Translations under genes and position numbers: made by a program
Origin: Nitrospira sp. CR1.2
Lineage (GTDB): Bacteria; Nitrospirota; Nitrospiria; Nitrospirales; Nitrospiraceae
DNA length: 48,973 nt
Direction of reading: 5' to 3'
NCBI GenBank assembly: GCA_014055495.1
Contig: WIAG01000026.1
Coordinates: 1 to 48,973, forward strand
Notes under the pieces: generated by a model
Database searches by the model: none
Told to the model about the DNA's origin: nothing
The model's input: only the letters and a program-made list of their open reading frames with translations
Shown: one piece after another, positions 18,401-27,438 of the stretch
Position numbering within the stretch: the stretch's first letter is position 1
Layout of the letters: the number at the start of each line of letters is the position of its first letter

Positions 18401-21400
18401 GACACGATGGTGGTTACGCCCGTGTTCGGTCGAAGCCGGGTTCAATTTGCCAGAACGATCGGGGATTTCGTCAACATGCTGGTCCTGCGTGACACTGTGC
18501 GACCTGACTGTTCCGGACGCGAGTTGCTGGCACGAACCAAACAACGTTTTCTCGACGCCCTCACGCACCAAGATTATCCCTACGCGCGTCTCGTGTCGGA
18601 TGTGCGCCCGATTCATCACGGACATCGCGCTCCGTTGGCGCAAGTGTTGTGCGTGCTGCAGCCGTTCAAACTCCTGGCCGAGCTCGACGGGCAACAGCAA
18701 GTCCTGCCGCGTTCTGCTTCCGACGTCCGACAGCCTGCGTGGGCCTCCTATGTCATTCCTCAGCAAAGTGGCCAGTTCGATCTCTGTGTCGAAATGGCGG
18801 AATCGGATGAGGGCCTGAGCGGGTATTTCGAATATAAAGATGCGCTGTTGTCGCCGGACCGGGTCGCACGCATGCAGGAGCATTTTGTCCGCTTGCTGGA
18901 AGCCATTGCGGGTGATCCTGCTCGAACGATCGGGTCGCTTCCGCTGATGTCCGAGATCGAACGACGCGAGACCCTGTTGGCATGGGGGCAGTCATCCGGT
19001 GGCACGGAACCGGACCAGTGCCTCCATCGTCTGATCGAACGGCAGGTACAACGCACACCCGATGCCGTCGCCGTGGAACAAGACGGGCAGAAGGTGACGT
19101 ATCGAGACCTGGAGTCCCGCGCGAACCGTCTCGCCCATTACTTGCGCCGCCGAGGTGTCGAGCCGGGGATCGTCGTTGGGCTCTGCGTGGAACGTTCGAT
19201 CAACCAGATCGTGGGCCTGTTGGGCATTCTCAAATCGGGAGGGGCCTATCTGCCGCTGGATGCGGATTATCCGACGGAGCGACTGGAATACATGCTGCGC
19301 GACAGTGAAGTGCGCGTGCTGATCACGCAACAGGATCAGCTCGCTCGTCTGCCTGCGACGAATCCCCATACCGTCTGCCTCGACGCTGAATGGGATGAGA
19401 TTGCGCGGTTCCCCGATACTCCGATTCAGGGGACTGATGCCATCGAGACCGTCGCCTATGTGATCTACACGTCCGGGTCTACAGGGCATCCGAAGGGCGT
19501 GATGGTTGAGCACCGGTCGATCGTCAATTATGTCCAGGGCATCACCGGCATCATCGCGCTCACGCCTCACGATCGCGTGTTGCAATTTGCCTCGATGAGC
19601 TTCGACACCGCCGCCGAGGAGATATTTCCCTGCCTGGCCATCGGGGCGACGCTGGTGCTGCGCACCCCGATGATGGTCGATTCGGTGTCGGGATTTCTGG
19701 AGCGATGCCGGGAGTGGAACCTGACGGTCCTTGACCTGCCGACGGCCTACTGGCACGAAGTCGTGATGCGTATGGAACTGGAGCAGCTGCCCTTCCCGGA
19801 GTCGGTGAAGACCGTCATCATCGGCGGAGAACGGGTGCTTCCGCAGATAGTGCAGCGATGGAGCCAACAGGTCGGGACGGATGTGCGTCTGATCAATACC
19901 TATGGGCCGACCGAAACCACCGTGGCTGCGACCTGGGCGGACCTGACCGGTGTGAACAAGAGCGGTGAGGCCGCCGGAGAGCTTCCGATCGGCCGACCGC
20001 TCCCCCATGTCTCGGTCTATGTGTTGGACCGTCGGCAGGAGCCCGTTCCGGTGGGCGTGCCGGGAGAATTGTACATCGGCGGCCTCGGAGTGGCGAGGGG
20101 CTATCGGGGACGACCGGATCTGAGCGCGGTCAAATTCGATGCCGATCCCTTTTCCAGCCGTCCGGGAGCCCGTCTGTATCGCACCGGAGACCTGGTACGA
20201 TGGCGGACTGATGGACAGTTGGAGTTTCGCGGCCGTATCGATCGCCAGGTCAAAATTCGTGGATTCAGGGTGGAGTTGGAGGAAATCGAAGCGGTGCTGA
20301 ATCGCCATCCCGATCTGGAGCGCGCTGTCGTGGAGGTGCGGGAGGATCAGCCCGGCGACAAGCGGATCGTGGCGTTCATGGTTCCGCGACCGGCCACTCG
20401 CTTGGGGCTGGGGCAGTTGCGAGAACAGCTGCGCACACGATTGCCCGCCCACATGATTCCCTCGACGTTCATCGAACTGGAGGCGCTGCCGCTGACGGTC
20501 AACGGAAAGGTCGACCGGCGCGCATTGCAGGTGGCCGCGGATAGTCGGGCCAGCAAGGTTGATTTGACATCTGCCTATCTGGCCCCGCGGACTCCCCTTG
20601 AGCAGGTGTTGGCCGACATCTGGGGGGAGATCCTGCAAGTCAACGATGTCGGCGTGCACGACAACTTTTTCGAGCTGGGCGGTCATTCCCTGTTGGCGAC
20701 GCAGTTAGTGTCACGGGTGCAGGCGCTGTTCCGGATCACCGTGCCCTTGCGCCAGGTCTTCGAACGTCCCACCATCGCCACCCTGGCCGAGGTGGTGAAA
20801 GACGTGCAGGCCGGCCGGTCGGTCATGCAAGACCAGAACGGGTACGAGATTACGAAGACCGACCGTAGCGCGCCTCTTCGGCTGTCGTTCGCGCAGGAAC
20901 GGATGTGGTTTCTGTATCAACTCTCACCGGAGACTGCGGCCTACAACATTCCCGCCAGCGTGCGTCTCCATGGACCGTTGAACAAAGCGGCGCTGCGATG
21001 GGCGGTGAGCGAACTGGTTCGGCGTCATGACGTGCTTCGAACCACCTTTGCGCAAGTCGACGGACAACCGCGCCAGATTGTCCATGACACCTTGGACCCG
21101 CTCTGGGCGGAGGAGGATGTACGTCGGGTTCCGGCAGAAATGCGCGAGGGGCGAGCACTGGAGATCGCGACTGCGGAAGCACGACGGCCATTCGATTTAG
21201 AACGCGGACCGCTGTTGCGCATCTTCCTGATTCAAGTCGGCGATGAAGACCATGTGTTGGTCGTGAGCACACATCACATCATTTCCGATCAGTGGTCGTA
21301 TGGCGTGATTGCTCGTGAATTGGTGGGCTCCTACAACGCCTTCTGCGGGCGAAAGCCGTTTGCGACGGCGCCTGAACTTGCCATTCAGTATGCCGATTTC

Positions 21401-24400
21401 GCTCAGTGGCAGCGGCGCTGGCTCACGGGAACTGTGTTGGCCGAGCAACTCGCACATTGGAAATCCAAGCTGACCAATCTCCCGGTGATGGCCTTGCCGG
21501 CCGATCGGCCGCGGTTGCCGGTGCATTCGTTCAAAGGCGATCACGTCTCCATTGATCTGTCCTGGTCCTTGATCAACCGATTGAAGCAACTGAGTGTGCG
21601 CGAGGGCGTCACTCTGTACATGGTATTTCTGGCTGGATTCTTCAGCCTCCTGCATCGGTTGACGCAGCAACGGGACCTTGTCATCGGGACGCCGATCGCC
21701 AATCGCAACCGTCTGGAAATCGAAGACCTCATCGGGACCTTTGTGAATACGCTGGTGTTGCGCACCGAGGTGACCGGCGAGTTGACTTTCCGTGAGCTGC
21801 TCAGGCAGGTGCGCGAGTTGACCCTTGATGCGTATGCGCATCAGGACGTGCCATTTGAGAAGCTCGTGGAGGAACTGCGTCCGGACCGGAGCCAGGGCGG
21901 GCTTCCGCTGGTCCAGGTACTCTTCAATTTTGCCAACACGCCGTTTGCCAGGACGGAATTCCAACACCTGTCCTGGACGCCGTATGAAGTCAGTCGTGGC
22001 GCGGCTCAGTTGGACGTGGGGCTTTCCATCGACCCCCTCGCGTCGCGCAAGGCCTATCTGGAATTTAATACGGACCTGTTCGATCGGAGTTCGGTTGCGC
22101 GGTGGCTCTCGCAATACCGCCAGCTCATGGAAACCGTTGCCGATCATCCGGATGCGGTGCTGGGACGGGTCTCCATGCTGACGACCGAGGAACAGCATCG
22201 GATGGTGCGTGAGTGGAACGCGACCGACAGACCCTTCGATCACACCGCTTGTTTTCCTCAACTCTTTGAAGCGCAGGTTGCCCGAACGCCCGACGCGATT
22301 GCGCTGGTATTCGAGGGAGTCGAATGGTCCTACGCGGAATTGAACCGCCGGGCGAACAAGCTCGCGCACCATCTGCGTGGTTGCGGCGTGGGGCCGGATC
22401 TGGTCGTGCCGGTGTTGTTGGAGCGGTCCCCCGAGCTGGTGATCGCGCTGCTGGCCGTCATGAAAGCCGGTGGGGCCTATTTGCCCCTCGTTCCGGGTTT
22501 GCCGATCCGAAGGCTGGCCGCCATGCTGGAAGCCAGCCATGCGGCGGTGTTGGTGACGGATTCCACGCTGCTCGCCGGGCTCCCGCCGCATCAACTGCCG
22601 GTCGTCTGTCTGGATCGGGAGGCGGAAACGATCGCGTGCAACCTGAACGAGAATCCTTGTCCGCTGGCCGGTCCTGAGCATCTCGTCTACGTGCTGTTTA
22701 CGTCGGGGTCGACCGGGCAACCGAAAGGCGTAGAGATCGAACATCGCGCCCTCGTGAACTTCTTGCGCTCCATGCAACAGGAACCGGGGGTGACTGCTCG
22801 CGACGTCGTGATGGCGCTCACGCCGCTTTCTTTCGACATTGCCGGTCTGGAATTGTATTTGCCGCTCCTCGCGGGCGCGCGGCTCATGCTCGCAAACCGG
22901 CAACAAGCCATGGATGGGGCTTGGCTTCAACGTGAGTTGGACCAGGGCACGGTCACCGTCATGCAGGCGACGCCTGCCACCTGGCGGATGGTGCTGCAGT
23001 TCGGTTGGAGGGGAGGGCGGGGAGTCAAGGTATTGTGCGGAGGAGAGGCACTTCCTCGGGAACTGGCGGGGGACCTGCTCTCCAGGGCCGGGTCAGTATG
23101 GAACGTGTACGGACCCACGGAGACGACCATTTGGTCCACACTCGAACGGGTTCGCGCGGCCGATCGGACGATCCCCCTCGGGAAACCGATCGCGAATACA
23201 CAGGTCTACGTCCTGGACGCCAATCGGGAACTCGTGCCGGTCGGCACACCGGGCGAACTCTATATCGGCGGCATGGGGTTGGCGCGTGGATACAGAGGGG
23301 CCTTGCAGCTCACGACTGAGCGGTTTGTGCCGAACCCCTTCCGCGCGGGCGAGCGACTCTATCGCACGGGCGATCAGGTCAAGTGGATGCCGGATGGGCG
23401 GCTGGAGTACATCGGCCGCATTGATTTCCAGGTCAAACTGCGCGGGTTCCGGATTGAGCTTGGGGAAATCGAATCGGTCTTGGCGGATGATCCGACCGTC
23501 AAGCAGGCCGTCGTGATTGTGCGCGAAGATGCTCCGGGCGACAAACGGTTGGTGGCCTATGTCCTTCCGCGGGGCGGTACGACCTGCGACCCCCAAGCTC
23601 TTCGCCGGGCGTTGCGGGAAGCGGTGCCGGATTACATGGTGCCGGCGGCGATTGTCCCGATGACGGCATTCCCCCTGACGCCGAACGGGAAAGTGGATCG
23701 TCGCGCTTTGCCCGCGCCGTCCATCGAACCGGAGCATGAGAGTGGGCAGGCGATTGAGCCCCGGAATCGGCTCGAGCTGCAATTGGTGGCCATCTGGGAA
23801 CAGGTATTGGGCATCACGCCCATCGGTGTACGCGATAACTTTTTTGCCCTCGGTGGGTATTCTCTGCTCGCGCTCCGAATGTTCAGTGCGATTGAGCATA
23901 CGTTCGGCAAGCGCCTGCCGATGGCGGTATTGTTCCAGGCTCCGACGATCGAACAGTTGGCGGGCGTGCTGGCCGATGAGGGCTGCACGCCGCGCTGGCG
24001 ATCTCTGGTGGCGATTCAGCCGGAAGGACGGAAGACTCCCTTTTTTGCGGTGCCGGGAGTCGGGGGTAATGTGCTGGTGTTCGCTCGCCTGGCCAAGTTG
24101 CTGGGAGAGGATCAGCCGTTTTACGGGTTGCAGGCACGTGGGCTGGATGGAAAGGAAAAGCCGTTCATGCGGGTTGAGGACATGGCGGCCCATTATATCG
24201 AGGAGATACGGACCGTGCAGCCGAGAGGGCCCTACCTGATCGGCGGCACCTGCACCGGGGGCCTGGCGGCCTATGAAATCGCTCAACAGCTGACCGCGCA
24301 GGGAGAATCGGTCATTCTGGCCGTGATGGAGTCGTGGCACCCACGCTCCTACGTGCGACATTGGAGTCGCCCGCCGTATCTCCTCTGGCCATTGTTATTC

Positions 24401-24868
24401 GTGTGGATGAAAGTCGCGACCTATTTGCGGCTCATGCGGCAGCTGCCCGTCGCTGAATGGACGACGTTCTGGAAGGGGAAATTGCACCGATTGTGGAATA
24501 TGATGCATTCCACGGAGGCCGCTGAGCATCAAGACGAGTTTCTCTACAAAGATCAGGTGACCTATGCGACGTTCCATGCCGTGGCGCGATATGAGTTGAA
24601 ACCGTTCCAAGGGCAGGTCTTGAATGTCGTCGCGTCCAAACATCCGCTCACGAACTCCAGCAATGACACGCGGTTGGTCTTCGGTGAGTCGGCCATGGGG
24701 ACCAGCCGGACCATCTATCTGCCGGCGGAAGATTCCGGGCGGTTGTTTGTCGCTCCGCAGGTACAGGAGTTAGCGCAGCATCTTGCCGCGTTCTGGCAAG
24801 AGGCCGGAGGCCGGATACGAGAACATCCGGATGGGCAGGGAGACGGACCGGCTTCGAAAGCCGCCTAA
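15458..24868 (+). CDS. Lipopeptide synthetase: FAAL-ACP-C-A-PCP-C-A-PCP-TE
   Basis: The 3,136-residue megasynthase begins with a fatty acyl-AMP ligase (about 20-590; A3-like TSGSTAAPKG near 190) and an acyl carrier with Ser658 in LDSL. Module 1 has a condensation domain (HHIVVDG, 846-852), an adenylation domain (core TSGSTGHPKG from 1338) and a carrier (Ser1744 in GGHSLL). Module 2 has a condensation domain with the variant HHIISDQ (1939-1945), an adenylation domain (TSGSTGQPKG from 2415) and a carrier (Ser2802). A type I thioesterase ends it, with Cys2932 in GTCTGG. My pocket reading gives D-T-E-D-I-G-T-V-A-K for A1 (unassigned, acidic) and D-I-L-Q-L-G-V-I-W-K for A2 (close to known glycine codes). 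No epimerase or methyltransferase is present. The product should be acyl-X-Gly. The ATG at 15,458 was preferred over an in-frame TTG at 15,434. Confidence 0.97.
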   Translation: MTCLFRTPLGPTGVEHFVVRHPPVSIPPGDTLCDVLRWRAEHQPDRPAYVFLRDGGSSEAVLTYGELDLRVRAIAGYLQSRMAPGERLLLIYPPGLEFVQAFWAALYAGLIAVPVPPPDAFRVKSGASRVQSIMQDAGAVGALTTGTILNTLQSHHQLPSMGQWLSIEDTASASPSDWRPTPPSATGVAYLQYTSGSTAAPKGVMVSHDNMTAQSRCITEAGGYDPGSVTLSWMPHFHDYGLVKGIIQPAWIGRPAYLMSPLTFLKRPVRWLEAIQRYGVTHSGAPNFAYRRCVDAIAPDDRAKLDLSGWQVASCGAEPIAPDTIERFLDAFGPAGFRRDAFYPAYGMAEYTLLISLKRQGVPPTIESLDAAALEQGVAAGPMAGTGPVRQVVGCGLPVGDTRVVIAHHETLSRCAAQQVGEIWLAGTSTTQGYWNNPEETARTFGARLRDTGEGPFLRTGDLGFVKDGELFVTGRLKDLLIVRGRNHYPQDLERTVQSCHPMFRVGGTAAFSVEDAGEEAVVIVQELERQAVPPPIEELASSIRLALSEQHDLHVSGVVFIKAGSLPKTSSGKVQRRTCREQYLARRLAVIGQSGVPLPSVVPSATTNEPTDLRTLLPDARRHTIMQEVQRIIAGRLGRSDEAIPFDRPIHRLGLDSLMAADVLHRIEQSFQVALSLHTLLGGATINDLATTIDGEWGAGESPAMAVSSTAADAETPGPLSDNQAALWFLSRLAPDSSAANVSVLLHVPPTVDPTTVRQALDRMATRHAMLRTTFETAADVPVQRVHDHLPPGWMLVESTTWDWTRLRQEAMTAAAMPFDLSQGPLWNARFFHGATQNWLLLVAHHIVVDGWSMLHLVEELKRDCAPGTGQAREVGEETGSPAPYRQFVGWHRILLAGEEGKRLSQYWQAQLAGELPSYDMLYDRPQQTLEPAHYAWHAFHLEAALVERLKALAREEGTTLYVLCLAALQVLLYRYTDHEDTMVVTPVFGRSRVQFARTIGDFVNMLVLRDTVRPDCSGRELLARTKQRFLDALTHQDYPYARLVSDVRPIHHGHRAPLAQVLCVLQPFKLLAELDGQQQVLPRSASDVRQPAWASYVIPQQSGQFDLCVEMAESDEGLSGYFEYKDALLSPDRVARMQEHFVRLLEAIAGDPARTIGSLPLMSEIERRETLLAWGQSSGGTEPDQCLHRLIERQVQRTPDAVAVEQDGQKVTYRDLESRANRLAHYLRRRGVEPGIVVGLCVERSINQIVGLLGILKSGGAYLPLDADYPTERLEYMLRDSEVRVLITQQDQLARLPATNPHTVCLDAEWDEIARFPDTPIQGTDAIETVAYVIYTSGSTGHPKGVMVEHRSIVNYVQGITGIIALTPHDRVLQFASMSFDTAAEEIFPCLAIGATLVLRTPMMVDSVSGFLERCREWNLTVLDLPTAYWHEVVMRMELEQLPFPESVKTVIIGGERVLPQIVQRWSQQVGTDVRLINTYGPTETTVAATWADLTGVNKSGEAAGELPIGRPLPHVSVYVLDRRQEPVPVGVPGELYIGGLGVARGYRGRPDLSAVKFDADPFSSRPGARLYRTGDLVRWRTDGQLEFRGRIDRQVKIRGFRVELEEIEAVLNRHPDLERAVVEVREDQPGDKRIVAFMVPRPATRLGLGQLREQLRTRLPAHMIPSTFIELEALPLTVNGKVDRRALQVAADSRASKVDLTSAYLAPRTPLEQVLADIWGEILQVNDVGVHDNFFELGGHSLLATQLVSRVQALFRITVPLRQVFERPTIATLAEVVKDVQAGRSVMQDQNGYEITKTDRSAPLRLSFAQERMWFLYQLSPETAAYNIPASVRLHGPLNKAALRWAVSELVRRHDVLRTTFAQVDGQPRQIVHDTLDPLWAEEDVRRVPAEMREGRALEIATAEARRPFDLERGPLLRIFLIQVGDEDHVLVVSTHHIISDQWSYGVIARELVGSYNAFCGRKPFATAPELAIQYADFAQWQRRWLTGTVLAEQLAHWKSKLTNLPVMALPADRPRLPVHSFKGDHVSIDLSWSLINRLKQLSVREGVTLYMVFLAGFFSLLHRLTQQRDLVIGTPIANRNRLEIEDLIGTFVNTLVLRTEVTGELTFRELLRQVRELTLDAYAHQDVPFEKLVEELRPDRSQGGLPLVQVLFNFANTPFARTEFQHLSWTPYEVSRGAAQLDVGLSIDPLASRKAYLEFNTDLFDRSSVARWLSQYRQLMETVADHPDAVLGRVSMLTTEEQHRMVREWNATDRPFDHTACFPQLFEAQVARTPDAIALVFEGVEWSYAELNRRANKLAHHLRGCGVGPDLVVPVLLERSPELVIALLAVMKAGGAYLPLVPGLPIRRLAAMLEASHAAVLVTDSTLLAGLPPHQLPVVCLDREAETIACNLNENPCPLAGPEHLVYVLFTSGSTGQPKGVEIEHRALVNFLRSMQQEPGVTARDVVMALTPLSFDIAGLELYLPLLAGARLMLANRQQAMDGAWLQRELDQGTVTVMQATPATWRMVLQFGWRGGRGVKVLCGGEALPRELAGDLLSRAGSVWNVYGPTETTIWSTLERVRAADRTIPLGKPIANTQVYVLDANRELVPVGTPGELYIGGMGLARGYRGALQLTTERFVPNPFRAGERLYRTGDQVKWMPDGRLEYIGRIDFQVKLRGFRIELGEIESVLADDPTVKQAVVIVREDAPGDKRLVAYVLPRGGTTCDPQALRRALREAVPDYMVPAAIVPMTAFPLTPNGKVDRRALPAPSIEPEHESGQAIEPRNRLELQLVAIWEQVLGITPIGVRDNFFALGGYSLLALRMFSAIEHTFGKRLPMAVLFQAPTIEQLAGVLADEGCTPRWRSLVAIQPEGRKTPFFAVPGVGGNVLVFARLAKLLGEDQPFYGLQARGLDGKEKPFMRVEDMAAHYIEEIRTVQPRGPYLIGGTCTGGLAAYEIAQQLTAQGESVILAVMESWHPRSYVRHWSRPPYLLWPLLFVWMKVATYLRLMRQLPVAEWTTFWKGKLHRLWNMMHSTEAAEHQDEFLYKDQVTYATFHAVARYELKPFQGQVLNVVASKHPLTNSSNDTRLVFGESAMGTSRTIYLPAEDSGRLFVAPQVQELAQHLAAFWQEAGGRIREHPDGQGDGPASKAA

Positions 24869-24944
24869 CCTGCATTATTGATGAGCGGTTCTGCTGCAAT
24901 CTTCGACTCATTGCCGCGACGGGCCTCCGGACGGCGGGCACACC

Positions 24945-26642
24945 ATGATGAAACTTTATCGATTCCTCCTGTTCCTGTTGCGTGATGCCAGAGCCATGAT
25001 GGTTCTGATGGTGCTGACCGGCCTGCTGGCCGGCCTGTCCAGCGTGGGTCTGCTGGCCGTCATCAACAAGTTGATCAACGGAGCCGGAACCGTCTCCGAC
25101 GGGTTTGCGGTTGCCTTCATCGGACTAGCCTTGTTGAAAGTCGGTTCCAACTATCTCTCGCAACTGCTCCTCGTCACGTTCGCGCAGAAGACAATTCTCA
25201 AGCTGGGGATGGATCTGTGCTGGAAGGTGGTGCGCGCGCCCTACCGCACGTTGGAGCGCCGGGGGCCGCATGAGATTCTCGCGACGCTGACGGATGACAC
25301 GAATGCCATGGCCTGGGCCGTGAATGGACTACCCGGCTTGGCCATCAACGTTGCCATTCTCGCAGGTTGCTCACTCTATCTGGCGTGGCTGTCCTGGCAG
25401 GCGTTTCTCGGTGTCCTGGTCCTTGCCCTGTTGGGGTTGCTGGGTTATCGCCATCTGTATCAGCGGGTGTTGCAGTCGTCGTTGGCGGTTCGCGAATCGA
25501 AGGGCGTTCTGTTCGAACATTTCCGCAGTTTGACTGAGGGGATGAAGGAGTTGATGTTGCATCGCGGTCGCCGCGAAACGTTCGTCGATCAGGATATCCG
25601 GCAGGCGGCCGAAGCCCTGCGGCACCATAATCTGATCACCACCAAGCAATACCTCACCACGGATTCCTGGACGCAAGTCCTCTTTTATGGATTGATCGGG
25701 GTCATTCTCCTGTTGTTCCCTCGATGGCTCGCTCTGTACGGTGAATCGCTGACGGGTTATGCGTTTGCCATGTTGTATATGATCGGTCCGATGTGGGGCC
25801 TCTTGGGTATGGTGCCGACCTTGAGCCGCGGCCAGGTCGCGTTGGAGAAAATTGAATCGTTGGGGCTGGCCCTCGATGAGGGGCGTCGAGAAGGCGGGGC
25901 CGAGCGCCCCGTGGGCAGCGGGAGTCATTGCGTAGAATTGTCCCAGGCCGTGTTTGCTTACGAGGCAAAAGGGGAGGATGAGCGTCCGTTCAATCTGGGG
26001 CCGTTGGATCTGTCGATTCGTTCAGGGGAGCTGGTCTTCATCATCGGAGGAAACGGCAGCGGCAAGTCCACGTTTGTGAAAGTGCTCACCGGACTATACT
26101 TGCCGCAACAGGGTCAGGTCACACTCAACGGAGAAGCGATCGTCCCGGCCACGCAGGATTGGTATCGGCAGCATTTCGCGGCGGTGTTTTCCGACTTTTT
26201 TCTCTTCAAGAAGTTGCTGGGGCTCGACCCGTCCCTTGTCGCCAGCCAGGCAGCCGGGTGGTTGAAGACCCTACGTATCGATCACAAAGTCACCATTCAG
26301 GACGGCGAATATTCTACGATCAACCTCTCACAGGGGCAGCGGAAACGGTTGGCGCTCGTCACGGCGATGTTGGAGGACCGGCCGTTTTACGTGTTCGACG
26401 AATGGGCGGCCGATCAAGATCCGCAATACAAGGATGTGTTTTACGGGGAGTTGCTGCCGGAATTGCGGGCGCGGGGAAAGGGTGTGATCGTCGTGACGCA
26501 CGACGACCGGTATTTTCATGTGGGCGACCGCGTGCTAAAACTGGATGACGGGCGGATCGTGGAGACGTCACCCGGCAATGCCTATCCTGCCGGGTACCGT
26601 GCCGCTCCCGTACTGAAACCGGTCGCACGGTCGTCGGGATAA
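24945..26642 (+). CDS. Cyclic-peptide-export type ABC transporter (fused membrane and ATPase domains)
   Basis: The 565-residue half-transporter has six membrane segments in residues 1-290 and a C-terminal ATPase: Walker A GGNGSGKS (368-375), signature LSQGQ (461-465), Walker B FYVFDE with D485/E486, and switch His in VVTHDD. Sequence style and length match the PvdE/SyrD/YojI group, which exports siderophore precursors and lipopeptides from the cytoplasm and acts as a homodimer. It follows the NRPS by 76 bases and precedes the phosphopantetheinyl transferase by 28, so export of the NRPS product is the likely job. Two adjacent ATGs (24,945 and 24,948) can both serve as start. Confidence 0.95.
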   Translation: MMKLYRFLLFLLRDARAMMVLMVLTGLLAGLSSVGLLAVINKLINGAGTVSDGFAVAFIGLALLKVGSNYLSQLLLVTFAQKTILKLGMDLCWKVVRAPYRTLERRGPHEILATLTDDTNAMAWAVNGLPGLAINVAILAGCSLYLAWLSWQAFLGVLVLALLGLLGYRHLYQRVLQSSLAVRESKGVLFEHFRSLTEGMKELMLHRGRRETFVDQDIRQAAEALRHHNLITTKQYLTTDSWTQVLFYGLIGVILLLFPRWLALYGESLTGYAFAMLYMIGPMWGLLGMVPTLSRGQVALEKIESLGLALDEGRREGGAERPVGSGSHCVELSQAVFAYEAKGEDERPFNLGPLDLSIRSGELVFIIGGNGSGKSTFVKVLTGLYLPQQGQVTLNGEAIVPATQDWYRQHFAAVFSDFFLFKKLLGLDPSLVASQAAGWLKTLRIDHKVTIQDGEYSTINLSQGQRKRLALVTAMLEDRPFYVFDEWAADQDPQYKDVFYGELLPELRARGKGVIVVTHDDRYFHVGDRVLKLDDGRIVETSPGNAYPAGYRAAPVLKPVARSSG

Positions 26643-26670
26643 TATCGATGAGATCGATCCTGTTGATTGA

Positions 26671-27438
26671 ATGATGTCGCGTCACTCCAATCGCCCCTCC
26701 GTCTCCACGCCGTTTCCTTTCCTCGGACCATCAGACGTGCACGTCTGGTTCTGCGACCTCTTGCAGTATGCCGATGATCAAGGTGTCCTCGCTGCGCTGT
26801 TGTCCGGCGACGAGCAGGCGCGTGCGGTGCGGTTCGCGTTCGATCGGGATCGTCAACGTTATATCCTTTCGCATGCGTTGTTGCGGCTGGTTCTCTCCCG
26901 TTACACGCGCAAGGGAGCCGCGCAGATTCGATTTTCCACGGGGCAACATGGAAAACCGGCAATCAGCGGACCCGGCGCCGTATCCGATGACATTCAGTTC
27001 AGTCTGTCTCATTCCGGGCCCTATGCGCTGGTGGCGGTGGGAAGAGGCCGGGCGGTGGGGGCGGATGTGGAAGTCCTGAAGGCGGATGTCGACGCACTCA
27101 AGTTGGCACAGCGGTTCTTTGCGCCCGGCGAATCGGCGCTCATGGCGAAGCGTGACGGCGAGGCCAGGCGGCACCTGTTTTATCGGTTCTGGACGGCGAA
27201 AGAAGCCTATCTGAAAGGCAAAGGCGTAGGGCTCTCGCTCGGGCTGGACCGGTTTGAAGTGTTGTTCGACGGGGACTCATTGCCGGCCCGGGTACGGTGG
27301 ACGAACTCGGGGACGCTCGACTCGGACTGGCACATTCGGTCGTTAGCGCTGCTCGATCACCTGGCCGGAGCGGTTGCCGTCGAGGGTGAGGAGTGGGATC
27401 TGCACCAATTCGAGTCGACCGCCTTCTCGCTCTACTGA
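26671..27438 (+). CDS. Sfp-type 4'-phosphopantetheinyl transferase
   Basis: Transfers phosphopantetheine from CoA to the serines of the three carrier domains in the upstream NRPS. The 255-residue length and two-lobed layout fit the Sfp group: QFSLSHSGPYALVAV in the middle, the magnesium-binding GADVEV (D132, E134), and FWTAKEAYLKGKGVGL (W174, K177, E178). It is the third gene of the lipopeptide operon, making the locus self-sufficient for carrier activation. Its end overlaps the convergent tadA by 7 bases. It may also serve other carriers of the cell, but the position argues for the NRPS. Confidence 0.95.
   Translation: MMSRHSNRPSVSTPFPFLGPSDVHVWFCDLLQYADDQGVLAALLSGDEQARAVRFAFDRDRQRYILSHALLRLVLSRYTRKGAAQIRFSTGQHGKPAISGPGAVSDDIQFSLSHSGPYALVAVGRGRAVGADVEVLKADVDALKLAQRFFAPGESALMAKRDGEARRHLFYRFWTAKEAYLKGKGVGLSLGLDRFEVLFDGDSLPARVRWTNSGTLDSDWHIRSLALLDHLAGAVAVEGEEWDLHQFESTAFSLY

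Noticed and set aside
18992-24361. Long minus-strand frames (18,992-20,686; 21,197-22,930; 23,093-24,361) inside the NRPS gene
   Set aside because: No recognisable domains, composition biased to H, R, Q, G, and they lie fully opposite strong NRPS domains.
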